This document shows, in pieces, positions 18,433-28,447 of a DNA stretch of 58,378 nt. Made by a program: the position numbers and the translations under genes. The notes below the pieces were generated by a model. The model saw only the letters and a list, made by a program, of their open reading frames with translations, did not search any database and was not told the origin of the DNA. Origin of the DNA: Candidatus Tidjanibacter faecipullorum (GTDB lineage: Bacteria; Bacteroidota; Bacteroidia; Bacteroidales; Rikenellaceae); contig DXCC01000027.1 of the NCBI GenBank assembly GCA_019116245.1, positions 1 through 58,378 on the forward strand. Reading direction: 5' to 3'. Positions within the stretch are counted from its first letter, which is position 1. Each line of letters opens with the position of its first letter.

Positions 18433-19320
18433 TCAGAGCGACTGGATCGAAGTGGCCTCCACACCGGGAGCAATCTTGCCCACCAGCCCCTGGAGCACCT
18501 TGCCCGGGCCGAGCTCGGTGAAGGAAGTGGCTCCGTCGGCCACCATGTGCTGCACGCTCTGCGTCCAGCGCACCGGCGCCGTGAGCTGGGCAATCAGATT
18601 GGCTTTGATTTCGGCCGGATCGGTATGGGGCATGGCATCCACGTTCTGATATACCGGACATTTCGGAGCGACGATCACCGCCTCCTCGATCGCCTTGCTC
18701 AGCTCGGCACGGGCCGGTTCCATGAGCGGCGAGTGGAAGGCACCGCCAACGGCCAGACGCATGGCCCGTTTGGCTCCGGCAGCCTTCAGTGCGGCACAAG
18801 CCTTGTCCACGCTCTCGATCGAACCGGAGATAACCAGCTGACCGGGGCAGTTGTAGTTGGCGGCAACGACCACGCCTTCGGTTTCGGCGCAGATCTTCTC
18901 CACCGTCTCATCGGGCAGGGCAAGCACGGCCGCCATGGTCGAGGGGTTGAGTTCGCAGGCGCGCTGCATGGCCATCGCACGTTTCGACACCAGGCGCAGA
19001 CCCTCCTCGAAGCTGAGGGCACCGGCAGCGACCAGGGCGCTGAATTCGCCGAGCGAGTGACCGGCCACCATGTCGGGATCGAACTGCGCACCAAGGCTCT
19101 TGGCCAGAATCACGGAGTGGAGGAAGATGGCCGGCTGGGTCACCTTCGTCTGTTTGAGTTCCTCGTCCGTACCGGCAAACATGATGTCGGTGATGCGGAA
19201 TCCGAGAATTTCGTTCGCCCGCTCGAACAGGGCTTTTGCTTCGGGAATGTTGTCATAGAGATCCTTTCCCATGCCCACGAACTGGGCTCCCTGTCCCGGG
19301 AAGACAAATGCTTTTTTCAT
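18433..19320 (-). CDS. fabD: Malonyl-CoA:ACP transacylase
   Basis: A 295-aa FabD, which loads malonyl groups onto acyl carrier protein in fatty acid synthesis. The oxyanion motif FPGQGAQFVGMG starts at residue 7, the nucleophile S89 sits in GHSLGEFSA, and H196 in GAFHSPLM. Length and start are standard. Single-gene unit with its own promoter. It stands head to head with plsC, another lipid gene. Confidence 0.97.
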   Translation of the reverse strand: MKKAFVFPGQGAQFVGMGKDLYDNIPEAKALFERANEILGFRITDIMFAGTDEELKQTKVTQPAIFLHSVILAKSLGAQFDPDMVAGHSLGEFSALVAAGALSFEEGLRLVSKRAMAMQRACELNPSTMAAVLALPDETVEKICAETEGVVVAANYNCPGQLVISGSIESVDKACAALKAAGAKRAMRLAVGGAFHSPLMEPARAELSKAIEEAVIVAPKCPVYQNVDAMPHTDPAEIKANLIAQLTAPVRWTQSVQHMVADGATSFTELGPGKVLQGLVGKIAPGVEATSIQSL

Positions 19321-19355
19321 TATCTGTTTGTTTTGATGATAACGGCGTTACGGGA

Positions 19356-19363
19356 CAAAAATA
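19356..19363 (-). promoter_or_regulatory. -7 box of fabD
   Basis: The minus strand reads TATTTTTG, matching TAnnTTTG, 36 bp before the fabD start. Confidence 0.55.
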
Positions 19364-19525
19364 ACAAAAATTACGATACGGTTACTCTTTCCGGCCGGAA
19401 GGAGACCGCCGGCCGGGGCGGAATAAAAATAGGAATTGCCGCAAATTTTTGCTAAAATTGCAGGTTGAATTACCCGCATGCGACGGTGCCTCAGCCCCGT
19501 CCATACACGTCATACACACCATCCC

Positions 19526-20293
19526 ATGACCGCCATCATCTCCGTCTGCTACTACCTCATCCTGCTGATCTGGTCGTTGGCCTACTTCGTCTTCATGCTC
19601 GTGCTGTTTGCCCTCACGGTCGCCTTCGACCGCGAACGGGTCGCCCTGCATGCTGCATCGCGTTTCTGGGCGCGGAGCATCTTCCGGCTCAATCCGCTCT
19701 GGCGGCTGCACATCGAGGGACGCGAGGCGATCGACCCGCGGAAGGCCTACGTCATCACGGTCAATCACCAGTCCATGCTCGACATTCCGCTGATGTATGC
19801 CCTGCCGCGCCTCAACTTCAAGTGGGTGTCGAAGAAGGAGGTCTACAAATGGCCGCTGTTCGGCGTGGTGCTGTGGCTGCACGGCGACATCACGGTGGAC
19901 ACGAAAGGCTCGGTACGCAAAACGCTCGCCTTCATGGAGAAGGGACTGGAACACCTGCGCCGCGGCACCTCGGTCATCATCTTTCCGGAGGGCTCGCGCA
20001 GCCGTGACGGCGAGATCCACAACTTCAAGGAGGGGGCCTTCCTGCTGGCCCGCGAGGCGGGCGTACCCATCCTGCCCTGCGTGATCGACGGCGGCAAGAC
20101 CTTCGCCCGGGGATGGCGGGTGAAACGCAACACCTTCACCATCCGCATCCTGCCCCCCGTACCGGCCGAAACGGTGCGGGCTACGGAGACGCGCGACCTC
20201 ATGTCCGACGTGCGCAGCCGGACCATCGAAACCCTGCAGGCGATCCGCCGCCGGACGGACGCCCCCATGACCCAAACCGAAGATACACTTTAA
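19526..20293 (+). CDS. plsC: 1-acyl-sn-glycerol-3-phosphate acyltransferase
   Basis: A 255-aa membrane-bound acyltransferase that makes phosphatidic acid. An N-terminal hydrophobic hairpin (about 3-33) is followed by the catalytic NHQSMLD (H81, D86) and the acceptor-binding FPEGSRS (about 153-159). ATG at 19526 gives the hydrophobic N-terminus typical of the family. It ends 4 bp before parE, so the two are probably co-transcribed. Confidence 0.94.
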   Translation: MTAIISVCYYLILLIWSLAYFVFMLVLFALTVAFDRERVALHAASRFWARSIFRLNPLWRLHIEGREAIDPRKAYVITVNHQSMLDIPLMYALPRLNFKWVSKKEVYKWPLFGVVLWLHGDITVDTKGSVRKTLAFMEKGLEHLRRGTSVIIFPEGSRSRDGEIHNFKEGAFLLAREAGVPILPCVIDGGKTFARGWRVKRNTFTIRILPPVPAETVRATETRDLMSDVRSRTIETLQAIRRRTDAPMTQTEDTL

Positions 20294-20297
20294 CCGA

Positions 20298-22175
20298 ATG
20301 GCAGACAATACGCACAACGGCTCGGCCGCCTATACCGACGACAGCATCCAGACCCTGGCGTGGAACGAACACATCCGCCAGCGTCCGGGCATGTATGTGG
20401 GTCGGTTCGGCGACGGCAGTCAGTCCGACGACGGCATGTATGTCCTCATCAAGGAGGTGATGGACAACTCCATCGACGAGTACATGATGGGATACGGCAA
20501 GACGATCGACGTCCGCATCGAAGGGCGCCGTGTCACGATCCGCGACTACGGCCGCGGCATTCCGCTCAACAAGTTGGCGGATGCCGTCTCGAAGATGAAC
20601 ACCGGCGGCAAGTTCGGCGACAGCGAGACGTTCCACAAGTCGGTGGGACTGAACGGCGTCGGCGTCAAGGCCGTCAACGCCCTCTCCAGCGAGTTCACCG
20701 TGCGGAGCATCCGCGACGGACGGGCGCGCACGGTGAGCTTCTCGCGCGGCTACGAACAGTCCGACCGCTGGGAGGAGAACGTGAACGAGAAGAACGGCCT
20801 GTGGGTGAGCTTCGTGCCCGACGACGATCCCAAGATCTTCGGCGACTATGCCTACAACTACGAGTTCATCGAGCCGATGCTCCACCGCTACACCTACCTG
20901 AATCCGGGACTCACGGTGCGCTTCAACGACAAGACCTTCTTCTCGAAGAACGGTCTGCTCGACCTGCTCAACGACAACCTCTCCGAGGAGCCGCTCTACC
21001 CGCCGATCCACCTCACCGGCCAGGACATCGAGGTAGTCATCACCCACGGCAGCGGCTACGGCGAGACCTACTATACCTTCGTCAACGGCCAGTACACCAC
21101 CCTCGGCGGCACCCACCTGACAGCTTTCCGCGAGGCGGTGGCCAAAACGGTCAAGGAGTTCTTCAAGAAGGACTACGACCCGGCCGACGTGCGCACCTCG
21201 ATCATCGCGGCACTAAGCATCAAGGTCGAAAACCCGATGTTCGAGAACCAGCCCAAGACCAAGTTCGGTTCGAAGGACGTGGCACCGAACGGTCCGTCGG
21301 TGCGCAACTTCATCGTCGACTTCGTCAAGGAACGGCTCGACGACTACCTGCACATGCACCCCGAGACGGCCGACATCCTCGGCAAGAAGGTAGCCGCCAA
21401 CGAGAAGGAGCGCAAGGCCATATCGGGTGTCCAGAAGAAGGCCCGCGAGATGGCCAAGAAGGTGAGCCTCAACAACAAGAAGCTCCGCGACTGCAAGATT
21501 CACCTCAACGACGAGAAGAACGCCCGCCGGTTCGACACGATGATCTTCATCACGGAGGGCAACTCGGCCAGCGGTTCGATCACCGCCAGCCGCGACGTGC
21601 AGACGCAGGCGGTCTTCTCCCTGCGCGGCAAGCCGCTCAACAGTTTCGGCCTGACCAAACGGGTCGTGTACGAGAACGAGGAGTTCAACCTGCTACAGGC
21701 AGCCCTCAACATCGAGGAGGACATCGGCAACCTGCGCTACAACAAGGTCATCATCGCCACCGATGCCGATGTGGACGGCATGCACATCCGCATGCTGATC
21801 ATGACCTTCTTCCTGCAGTTCTTCCCGGACGTGATCCGCAACAACCACCTCTTCGTGTTGCAGACCCCGCTCTTCCGCGTGCGCAACAAGAAGGAGACGA
21901 TCTACTGCTACAGCGAGGAGGAGAAACAGAAGGCGATCCACAAGCTCGGGGCCAATCCGGAGATCACCCGGTTCAAAGGTCTGGGCGAGATCTCGGCCGA
22001 CGAGTTCAAGGAGTTCATCGGCGAAAACATGCGGCTCGAACAGGTGCGGCTGACCAAAGAGGACCCCATCCACGACATGCTGGAGTTCTACATGGGCAAG
22101 AACACCTACGACAGGCAGTCCTTCATCATCGACAACCTGCGTATCGAGGCCGACTACATCGACGAACTGATTTAG
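20298..22175 (+). CDS. parE: DNA topoisomerase IV subunit B
   Basis: A 625-aa type IIA topoisomerase ATPase subunit. The GHKL ATPase motifs are in order: EVMDNSIDE (Mg/ATP), GRGIPLNK, and [14 protein letters not shown]. The Toprim domain has EGNSASGSI and the metal site [11 protein letters not shown]. Length near 625 and the adjoining parC assign it to the Topo IV branch rather than GyrB. It works with ParC to separate linked daughter chromosomes. The gap to parC is 47 bp. Confidence 0.95.
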   Translation: MADNTHNGSAAYTDDSIQTLAWNEHIRQRPGMYVGRFGDGSQSDDGMYVLIKEVMDNSIDEYMMGYGKTIDVRIEGRRVTIRDYGRGIPLNKLADAVSKMNTGGKFGDSETFHKSVGLNGVGVKAVNALSSEFTVRSIRDGRARTVSFSRGYEQSDRWEENVNEKNGLWVSFVPDDDPKIFGDYAYNYEFIEPMLHRYTYLNPGLTVRFNDKTFFSKNGLLDLLNDNLSEEPLYPPIHLTGQDIEVVITHGSGYGETYYTFVNGQYTTLGGTHLTAFREAVAKTVKEFFKKDYDPADVRTSIIAALSIKVENPMFENQPKTKFGSKDVAPNGPSVRNFIVDFVKERLDDYLHMHPETADILGKKVAANEKERKAISGVQKKAREMAKKVSLNNKKLRDCKIHLNDEKNARRFDTMIFITEGNSASGSITASRDVQTQAVFSLRGKPLNSFGLTKRVVYENEEFNLLQAALNIEEDIGNLRYNKVIIATDADVDGMHIRMLIMTFFLQFFPDVIRNNHLFVLQTPLFRVRNKKETIYCYSEEEKQKAIHKLGANPEITRFKGLGEISADEFKEFIGENMRLEQVRLTKEDPIHDMLEFYMGKNTYDRQSFIIDNLRIEADYIDELI

Positions 22176-22222
22176 CCACAACGACAACCATCCGATAACC
22201 CGCACGGCGCAGCGGCCCGTGC

Positions 22223-25105
22223 ATGCATGAAAAGATGAGCAGACACACCCAAGACGAAACGCCGGACATGACCGACCTGTCCGACACCCCGATCGGCGAG
22301 GCAACCGACACGGAGGAGGAGACCCCGGATACCGCCGACATGGAGGAGGACGAACTCCCGGCCGCCGAAAGCGGTACGGGCCGCCGCATGTCCGAAAAGT
22401 TTGCCCGGCTGACCGAAGCGGGCAGCAACCGCTACCGGTTGACGGGCATGTACAAGGACTGGTTCCTCGACTATGCCTCCTACGTCATCCTCGAACGCGC
22501 CGTGCCGCATGTCGAAGACGGTCTGAAGCCCGTCCACCGACGCATCCTGCACGCCATGCGGCGCATCGACGACGGCCGCTACAACAAGGTGGCCAACATC
22601 ATCGGCCAGACCATGCAGTACCACCCCCACGGCGACGCCTCCATCGGCGACGCCCTCGTGCAGTTGGGACAGAAGGAGCTGCTGATCGACACGCAGGGTA
22701 ACTGGGGCAACATCCTCACGGGAGACAGCGCTGCCGCCCCGCGTTACATCGAGGCACGGCTGAGCAAGTTCGCCATGGAGGTGGTCTTCAATCCCAAGAC
22801 GACCGAATGGATGCTCTCCTACGACGGCCGCAACCAGGAACCGGTCACGCTGCCGGTCAAGTTTCCGCTGCTGCTGGCCCAGGGCGTGGAAGGCATCGCC
22901 GTCGGCCTGGCCTCGAAAATCCTGCCCCACAACTTCAACGAGTTGCTCGACGCCTCGATCGCCTGCCTGCGCGGGGAGCCGTTCACCCTCTCCCCCGACT
23001 TCCAGACGGGCGGCCTAATCGACGTCTCGCGTTACAACGACGGTCTGCGGGGCGGTTCGGTCAAGATCCGCGCCCGCATCGTCAAACTCGACAAGCGGAC
23101 GCTGGCCATCACCGAGATTCCCTACGGCACCACCACCGAATCGATCAAGGAGTCGATCATCAAGGCCAACGAAAAGGGCAAGATCCGCATCAAAAAGGTG
23201 GACGACAACACGGCCGAAAAGGTCGAGATCATCGTCCACGTCAGCAACGAGGAGTCGGCCGACAAGACCATCGACGCCCTGTATGCCTTCACCGACTGCG
23301 AGGTCTCCATATCGCCCAATGCCTGCGTCATCTCCGACGACAAGCCCCACTTCATCGGCGTGAGCGACATTCTGCGCCGGAGCGCCGACCGCACCCGCTC
23401 GCTGCTCGGTGCCGAACTGCGCATCCGGCTGGGTGAACTGGACGAGGAGTGGCACATGGCCTCGCTGGAGCGCATCTTTATCGAAAACAAGATGTACCAG
23501 GCCATCGAGGGCAAGACCTCGCGCGAAGCGGCCTACGATGCGGTGGACGAACGGCTGGAACCGTTCAAGAAACTGCTGCGCCGCGAAGTGACGCGCGAGG
23601 ATGTCATCAAATTGACCGAACTGCGCTTCATCCGCATCTCGAAATACGATTCGGCCAAGGCCGACAACCAGATCAAGGCCATCGAAGCCGAAATGGAACA
23701 GGTGCGCTACGACCTCGACCACCTGACCGACTACACGGTGAACTGGTACCGGAAAATCAAGGAGAAATACGGCAAGGGGCGCGAGCGGCGCACCGAGATC
23801 CGGGCCTTCGACAGCATCGAGGCGACCAAGGTGGTCGTGGCCAACGCCAAACTCTATGTCGATCGCAAGGGCGGTTTCTTCGGCATCGGCAACGCCATGA
23901 AGAAGGACGAATTCGTCTGCGACTGTTCGGACATCGACGACGTGATCGTCTTCACCGAAGAGGGCAACTACAAGATTACCAAGGTCTCCGACAAGGCCTT
24001 CTATGCCCCCGGCATCCAGTACATCGGCATCTTCAAGCGCAACGACGAACGCACCATCTACAACGTGCTCTACCGCGACGGCGAAAAGGGCGCCATCATG
24101 ATGAAGCGGTGCGCCATCAAGGGCATCACGCGCGACAAGGAGTACACCATCACCAAGGGCACGCCGGGCAGCCGCATTCTCTACATGAGCGTGAACCCCA
24201 ACGGCGAGGCCGAGGTGCTGAAGATCATGTTCAAGCAGCGCACGCGTCTCAAGAAGGCGATTGTCGATCTGGACTTCAGCAAACTGGCCATCAAGGGGCG
24301 CAGTTCGCAGGGCAACCTCTTCTCGCGCTATGCCATCCACAAGATCCAGGTCAAGGAGCGGGGCGCCTCGACACTGGCCGGTCAGAACGTCTGGTTCGAC
24401 GAGGACATCATGAAACTCAACACGGACGGACGCGGCCGGCTGCTGGGCGAATTCGAGGGCGATGACCGCATCATCGTCTTCACCTCCGGCGGCCGTTACT
24501 ACACGACCGGCTTCGATACGGGGCACCACTTCCCGACCGACACGCTGCGGGTCGAAAAATACGATCCGCACCGCATCTACAGCGCCGCCTATTTCGACGG
24601 CGAGAGCCGCTACCACTACCTGAAACGGTTTATGGCCGAGGTGAGTGACAACAAGATGCAGCCCTTCATCGACGACGAGAACAGCCGTTCGCATCTGGAC
24701 GGACTGTGCGCCGACCACTATCCGCAGCTGGAAGTCACCTACGGAGGCGCCCACAAGAACCGCCCGGCCGACCGCATCGACGTGGAGCAGTTCATCGGCG
24801 TCAAGAGCCACCGGGCCAAAGGCAAGCGCATCACCACCTACGAGGTGGCCTCGCTCCGCTTCATCGAACCGCTGCGTCCCGATCCGACGGAACCCGACCC
24901 GGAGGCGTCCGAGGAGACGCCGGCCACCGAACCGGCCGCTGCCGCTCCGGAAGCCGCACAGCCTGCCGCTCCGGCTCCCGCACCGGGTCCCCGCACCGTC
25001 CAGAAAACCACGGTCACCGTGGCGGATGACGACCTGATCATCGAACGTTCCGAGGACGAGGAGGAGCCGGCAGCAGACGACCCGGCCCAGCTCAACCTGT
25101 TCTGA
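22223..25105 (+). CDS. parC: DNA topoisomerase IV subunit A
   Basis: A 960-aa DNA-cleaving subunit. An acidic N-terminal extension (1-55) precedes the core. The active-site pair R174-Y175 sits in AAPRYIEARLS, and the winged-helix region has the HPHGD motif near residue 134. The C-terminal part forms the DNA-wrapping beta-pinwheel and is followed by a Pro/Ala/Glu tail. The last five residues are QLNLF, which look like a sliding-clamp binding motif. A start at 22235 is possible. It forms Topo IV with ParE. Confidence 0.94.
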   Translation: MHEKMSRHTQDETPDMTDLSDTPIGEATDTEEETPDTADMEEDELPAAESGTGRRMSEKFARLTEAGSNRYRLTGMYKDWFLDYASYVILERAVPHVEDGLKPVHRRILHAMRRIDDGRYNKVANIIGQTMQYHPHGDASIGDALVQLGQKELLIDTQGNWGNILTGDSAAAPRYIEARLSKFAMEVVFNPKTTEWMLSYDGRNQEPVTLPVKFPLLLAQGVEGIAVGLASKILPHNFNELLDASIACLRGEPFTLSPDFQTGGLIDVSRYNDGLRGGSVKIRARIVKLDKRTLAITEIPYGTTTESIKESIIKANEKGKIRIKKVDDNTAEKVEIIVHVSNEESADKTIDALYAFTDCEVSISPNACVISDDKPHFIGVSDILRRSADRTRSLLGAELRIRLGELDEEWHMASLERIFIENKMYQAIEGKTSREAAYDAVDERLEPFKKLLRREVTREDVIKLTELRFIRISKYDSAKADNQIKAIEAEMEQVRYDLDHLTDYTVNWYRKIKEKYGKGRERRTEIRAFDSIEATKVVVANAKLYVDRKGGFFGIGNAMKKDEFVCDCSDIDDVIVFTEEGNYKITKVSDKAFYAPGIQYIGIFKRNDERTIYNVLYRDGEKGAIMMKRCAIKGITRDKEYTITKGTPGSRILYMSVNPNGEAEVLKIMFKQRTRLKKAIVDLDFSKLAIKGRSSQGNLFSRYAIHKIQVKERGASTLAGQNVWFDEDIMKLNTDGRGRLLGEFEGDDRIIVFTSGGRYYTTGFDTGHHFPTDTLRVEKYDPHRIYSAAYFDGESRYHYLKRFMAEVSDNKMQPFIDDENSRSHLDGLCADHYPQLEVTYGGAHKNRPADRIDVEQFIGVKSHRAKGKRITTYEVASLRFIEPLRPDPTEPDPEASEETPATEPAAAAPEAAQPAAPAPAPGPRTVQKTTVTVADDDLIIERSEDEEEPAADDPAQLNLF

Positions 25106-25119
25106 TTTCCGTTCACTAC

Positions 25120-25160
25120 GGTCACGGTACCTGCCAGCCAGGCATCCGTGACCTTTTTTT
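25120..25160 (+). terminator. Terminator of the plsC-parE-parC run
   Basis: Arms GGTCACGG (25120-25127) and CCGTGACC (25146-25153) enclose further pairing and are followed by seven T. Confidence 0.92.
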
Positions 25161-25180
25161 ATTCACTCCACCTACTTGTT

Positions 25181-25723
25181 ATGATTCTCTATCTGGTTGG
25201 TTTCATGGGCTGCGGCAAGAGTTCCATCGGCCGCCGCCTGGCCGAACGCACGGGCTTCGCCTTTGCCGACACGGACCGCATGGTCGAAGAGACAGCCGGC
25301 CGCACCATCCCCGAAATTTTCGCTACCGACGGAGAGGCCGCCTTCCGCGCCATGGAGAGCGCCGCACTGCGCAGCATCTCCGACGAAGGCAATACGATCG
25401 TCGCCACGGGCGGCGGTACCCCCTGCAACCCCGAAAATCTCGCCTGGATGAAGGCGCACGGCCACAGCGTCTATATCTCCATCACGGCCGACTACCTCTA
25501 CCGCATCCTCTATACCCGCCGTCAGCGGCGTCCCAAACTGGCCGGACTGAACGACGAAGAGCTACTCCGCTACATCCGCACCACCCTGGCCGAACGGGAA
25601 CCGTACTACACCCAGGCATCGGCCACCATTGAATGTACCGGCGCCAGCGACCGCTACATCATCGACCACATCCTCTTCTACCTCGACCACCTCACCGCCG
25701 CCGACCGCCCCACCTCCCGCTGA
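25181..25723 (+). CDS. aroK: Shikimate kinase
   Basis: A 180-aa P-loop kinase. The Walker A GFMGCGKS is at 7-14, the shikimate-binding acid D32 in FADTDRMVEE, and the ATGGGTPCNP motif follows. It phosphorylates shikimate on the way to chorismate, the substrate of MqnA and of aromatic amino acid synthesis. ATG at 25181 starts directly before the P-loop strand. It follows the parC terminator, so it is transcribed on its own; no consensus -7 box is clear. Confidence 0.95.
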   Translation: MILYLVGFMGCGKSSIGRRLAERTGFAFADTDRMVEETAGRTIPEIFATDGEAAFRAMESAALRSISDEGNTIVATGGGTPCNPENLAWMKAHGHSVYISITADYLYRILYTRRQRRPKLAGLNDEELLRYIRTTLAEREPYYTQASATIECTGASDRYIIDHILFYLDHLTAADRPTSR

Positions 25724-25752
25724 CGTCGGCACGATCTACCGTTTTTCAACGA

Positions 25753-25782
25753 TTTGTTCCTAAAAAAGGCTCCATATTCTTG
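25753..25782 (+). promoter_or_regulatory. Probable promoter of BACON lipoprotein 1
   Basis: TTTG (25753-25756), 18 bp, then TATTCTTG (25775-25782), a -7 box with one mismatch. Confidence 0.45.
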
Positions 25783-25889
25783 CAATCATGCAGAATAATT
25801 ATTAGATTTGAGAGATGGATCCCCCAATTAGGATTAATCCCTCATTCCTAAACAACAGCACAACAATTAACCTTAAACGACAAATTCGT

Positions 25890-27341
25890 ATGAAAAACCT
25901 GTACGCAAGCTTGAAGGCCATCGTTTGCCTGGCGGCTCTGACCGCACTCGGGTGTACCCAACCGGCAGAAAATAGCTGGCTCCAGCTCGATCGGGCCGAA
26001 GCAACGCTTCCGAGCACCGGCGAAACGTCGCTGACCATCAACGTCGACGCCTCGTCCTCCAACTGGACGGTAACCCCGGAAGCCTCCTGGGTCACCGTTT
26101 CCGAACAAACGGCCAATACGGTCGTTCTCACGGCAGGCGAAAACGACAATATCGAACGTTCGACCCAGGTTGTCTTTTCGCTGGGCGATACCAAAACCGC
26201 GCTGACCATTCACCAGCTCGAGCGGGCCGGCCTTCCCTCCCACTTCCGCAAATTCGACGAATACCATGATGCAGTCATCTCTCCCTCCGGCACCTACATT
26301 ACAGCCATGCGCGGTGGCTCCCAAAACGGCACATATGTTTATGACGTTTACCTGGTAGAGGTTGCAACCGATGCCAGAACCTATGTCGGCACCTATGCTT
26401 ATGAGCTCTCGGCCCCGTTCTGCGTGACCGATGACGGTTCGATGATGTTCTATGCCAATGCCTGGGTCAATACGGCGGTCATGGAACCAGATGGCACCGA
26501 TCTCATCCTCTCCTACCCTGAATTAGGTCTTGGCACTCCGCGTATCAGCTGCGTCTCGACCGACGGACGTATCTGGGGCGGTTATTTCGACGGCTCGGCC
26601 GACGGAGCAGTTCCCTACCGTTTCGTTGACGGCGTACCGACCGACCGTCTCGAGGTACCCGATACGAATTTCCGCGGCGCACCCCGCAAAAAAGGCGATA
26701 CGGCCGGTTTCCAACTACGCGGTGGCTCGGCCGACGGTTCGATGTTTTATGGTACCTCGTGGGACAACTTTGACTACGGCATGTGCTATTGGGACAAGCA
26801 AGGAAAATTCCACTGGGTTGGCGGCGACCGTCACAAGACATCTACCCATGAAACCGTCGACAAATATGGCAATCCGAAAACCGTCTATTGCGTCGACTGG
26901 GGCGTACAGTGCCAGGCCGAGCTGTACAAAATGAGTCCGAACGGCAAATACATCGGTTGTATGATCTATCAGGAGACCTTCGACGAAGCACAGGGTGCCG
27001 CTCTGGGCTCAACAACCGGCTGCGCCGTTTACGATACCGAAACGGATGAACTGATCATGATGCCTTCGGGTGCTACGGTCATGAGTATCACCAACAGCGG
27101 CTTGGCCGTGATTGCCGACAGCGCACCGATTGGCAGTACGACGATCTATGACCTGAATACAGGTGCCGTACTGGGTGACAGTGCAGACTGGGTGCTTGAG
27201 AACTTCGGCATCGACATCTCCAACACGGGTTGCTTCGTAACGGGCATTTTCGGCGAAAACGACGATGTCGTATTCGGCAACTACTTGCCGGATGCCGATA
27301 TGATGGTCTACAACTTCTGGTATGCCGCCAAAAACAAATAA
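25890..27341 (+). CDS. BACON-domain lipoprotein 1
   Basis: A 483-aa predicted lipoprotein (lipobox TALGC, Cys22). Residues about 30-112 form a BACON domain (SSNWTVTPEASWVTVS is its core pattern), a bacterial Ig-like fold often found in Bacteroidota surface proteins that bind carbohydrate or mucin. The larger C-terminal part (about 115-483) has repeated GxSADGSMFYG and SxNGKYIG blocks, suggesting a beta-propeller-like fold. ATG at 25890 gives the signal peptide. It is a close paralogue of the inverted gene at 29434-30882. Ligand unknown. Confidence 0.87.
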   Translation: MKNLYASLKAIVCLAALTALGCTQPAENSWLQLDRAEATLPSTGETSLTINVDASSSNWTVTPEASWVTVSEQTANTVVLTAGENDNIERSTQVVFSLGDTKTALTIHQLERAGLPSHFRKFDEYHDAVISPSGTYITAMRGGSQNGTYVYDVYLVEVATDARTYVGTYAYELSAPFCVTDDGSMMFYANAWVNTAVMEPDGTDLILSYPELGLGTPRISCVSTDGRIWGGYFDGSADGAVPYRFVDGVPTDRLEVPDTNFRGAPRKKGDTAGFQLRGGSADGSMFYGTSWDNFDYGMCYWDKQGKFHWVGGDRHKTSTHETVDKYGNPKTVYCVDWGVQCQAELYKMSPNGKYIGCMIYQETFDEAQGAALGSTTGCAVYDTETDELIMMPSGATVMSITNSGLAVIADSAPIGSTTIYDLNTGAVLGDSADWVLENFGIDISNTGCFVTGIFGENDDVVFGNYLPDADMMVYNFWYAAKNK

Positions 27342-27366
27342 ATACCATAAGACCATATGCCATAAG

Positions 27367-27400
27367 AAGGGGTGCGATGATGATCGCACCCCTTTTTCTT
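27367..27400 (+). terminator. Terminator of BACON lipoprotein 1
   Basis: A 12-bp stem (27367-27378 and 27383-27394) with a GATG loop and a T-rich tail. Confidence 0.92.
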
Positions 27401-27476
27401 TTGACCCGATCTTGTCTATCGACGAACGAATCGACAAAATAACTATCTTGCGGAACGCAAAACCAAATAACCCAAC

Positions 27477-27761
27477 ATGATGATTACGATTGTTGCACGC
27501 AATATCGTCCGGGACGGCAAACGGGAGGCCTTTCTCGAAGCCGTACGTCCACTGATCGCCGCAAGCCGTTCCGAAGAAGGCAACATTGCCTACGACCTCT
27601 ACGAAGACATCAACGAAGCGAATGCCTTCTGTTTTATTGAAAAATGGAAGGACCCGGAGGCCATCGCTGCCCACAACGCATCATCCCATTTCCGTGAGTG
27701 GATGGCCTGCAAGGCAGAATTCGTCATTTCCGGCACCGTAGCCCGCTACCGCATCTTATAA
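27477..27761 (+). CDS. Antibiotic biosynthesis monooxygenase (ABM/YgiN-like) protein
   Basis: A 94-aa dimeric ferredoxin-like fold protein. The family pattern is visible from the first strand (ITIVARNIVRDGKREAF), through SEEGNIAYDLYED, to the conserved FIEKWKD and the HFREW helix. Relatives such as YgiN oxidise quinols or degrade small aromatics. The exact substrate cannot be read from sequence. It sits alone between the BACON gene and the LuxR gene, which converges on it. Confidence 0.88.
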   Translation: MMITIVARNIVRDGKREAFLEAVRPLIAASRSEEGNIAYDLYEDINEANAFCFIEKWKDPEAIAAHNASSHFREWMACKAEFVISGTVARYRIL

Positions 27762-27825
27762 TTCGTCCAGGAGACCGGTCGCAGGCCGCCTGCACGCATC
27801 GCGCACCCCGCGGGAAGAATCTGTT

Positions 27826-28446
27826 TTACGATTCGCCCGGCTCGCCGACCGTCTCCCGGATTGCATCCAGTTCAACCAGTTTATTGACAATCGCATAGAT
27901 CGTCAGACCGGCCGGACTGTGAATATCCAGTTTGGCGGCAATGTTGCGCCGGTGCGTGATAACCGTATGCGTCGAAATGCAGAGCCTGTCGGCAATCTGC
28001 TTGTTGGTCATTCCCTGCACCACGCAGGCAATCACCTCCTTTTCGCGCCCGCTGAGCGCCTCGTGACGCCGATCCCGCTGTTCTCCCTCCGCAGTCAACT
28101 TGAACAGTTTGCCGACAATCGTTTCGGCATCGTCATAGATGGAGATGACCTCGTCATAACTTCTCAACGTGGTCTGATCGCTGACCGTCAGCTGCACGGC
28201 CACACATTTCATCTCCGGATTGCCGGCCTCCTTGCGCAGCTGCTGCAAAGCATACAACCCGAGCGAGGCGGGATTGACCATCAGTACATCGGGGTGCTGC
28301 CAGTTCAATGCCGCCTTCAAATGCTCCATGTCACTCACCTCATACACCTCGGCCTTGAACTTCTCGGTATGCTCCAGCACGGCCAGCATGCCGCTGCGCA
28401 GAATCACCGAAGGTTCGGCCACCGTTATTTTCAGCGGAGCCCCCAT
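27826..28446 (-). CDS. LuxR-type regulator with pseudo-receiver domain
   Basis: A 206-aa response-regulator-like protein. The C-terminal helix-turn-helix of the LuxR/FixJ family is clear (LSGREKEVIACVVQGMTNKQ, then STHTVITHRRNI). The N-terminal domain has the receiver fold, but the phosphoacceptor Asp is replaced by Asn58 (PDVLMVNPASLG), and the acidic pair after strand 1 reads EPS. It probably does not receive phosphate in the usual way. It starts 1 bp after the hemerythrin gene stop, so the two are translated together, and the metalloprotein may be its sensor. Confidence 0.87.
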   Translation of the reverse strand: MGAPLKITVAEPSVILRSGMLAVLEHTEKFKAEVYEVSDMEHLKAALNWQHPDVLMVNPASLGLYALQQLRKEAGNPEMKCVAVQLTVSDQTTLRSYDEVISIYDDAETIVGKLFKLTAEGEQRDRRHEALSGREKEVIACVVQGMTNKQIADRLCISTHTVITHRRNIAAKLDIHSPAGLTIYAIVNKLVELDAIRETVGEPGES

Positions 28447-28447
28447 A

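Noticed and set aside
20298-25105. gyrB and gyrA
   Set aside because: Adjacent subunit genes, a 625-aa B subunit and the ParC-like long acidic tail fit topoisomerase IV better; GyrB and GyrA are usually unlinked in this phylum. The distinction rests on family knowledge.
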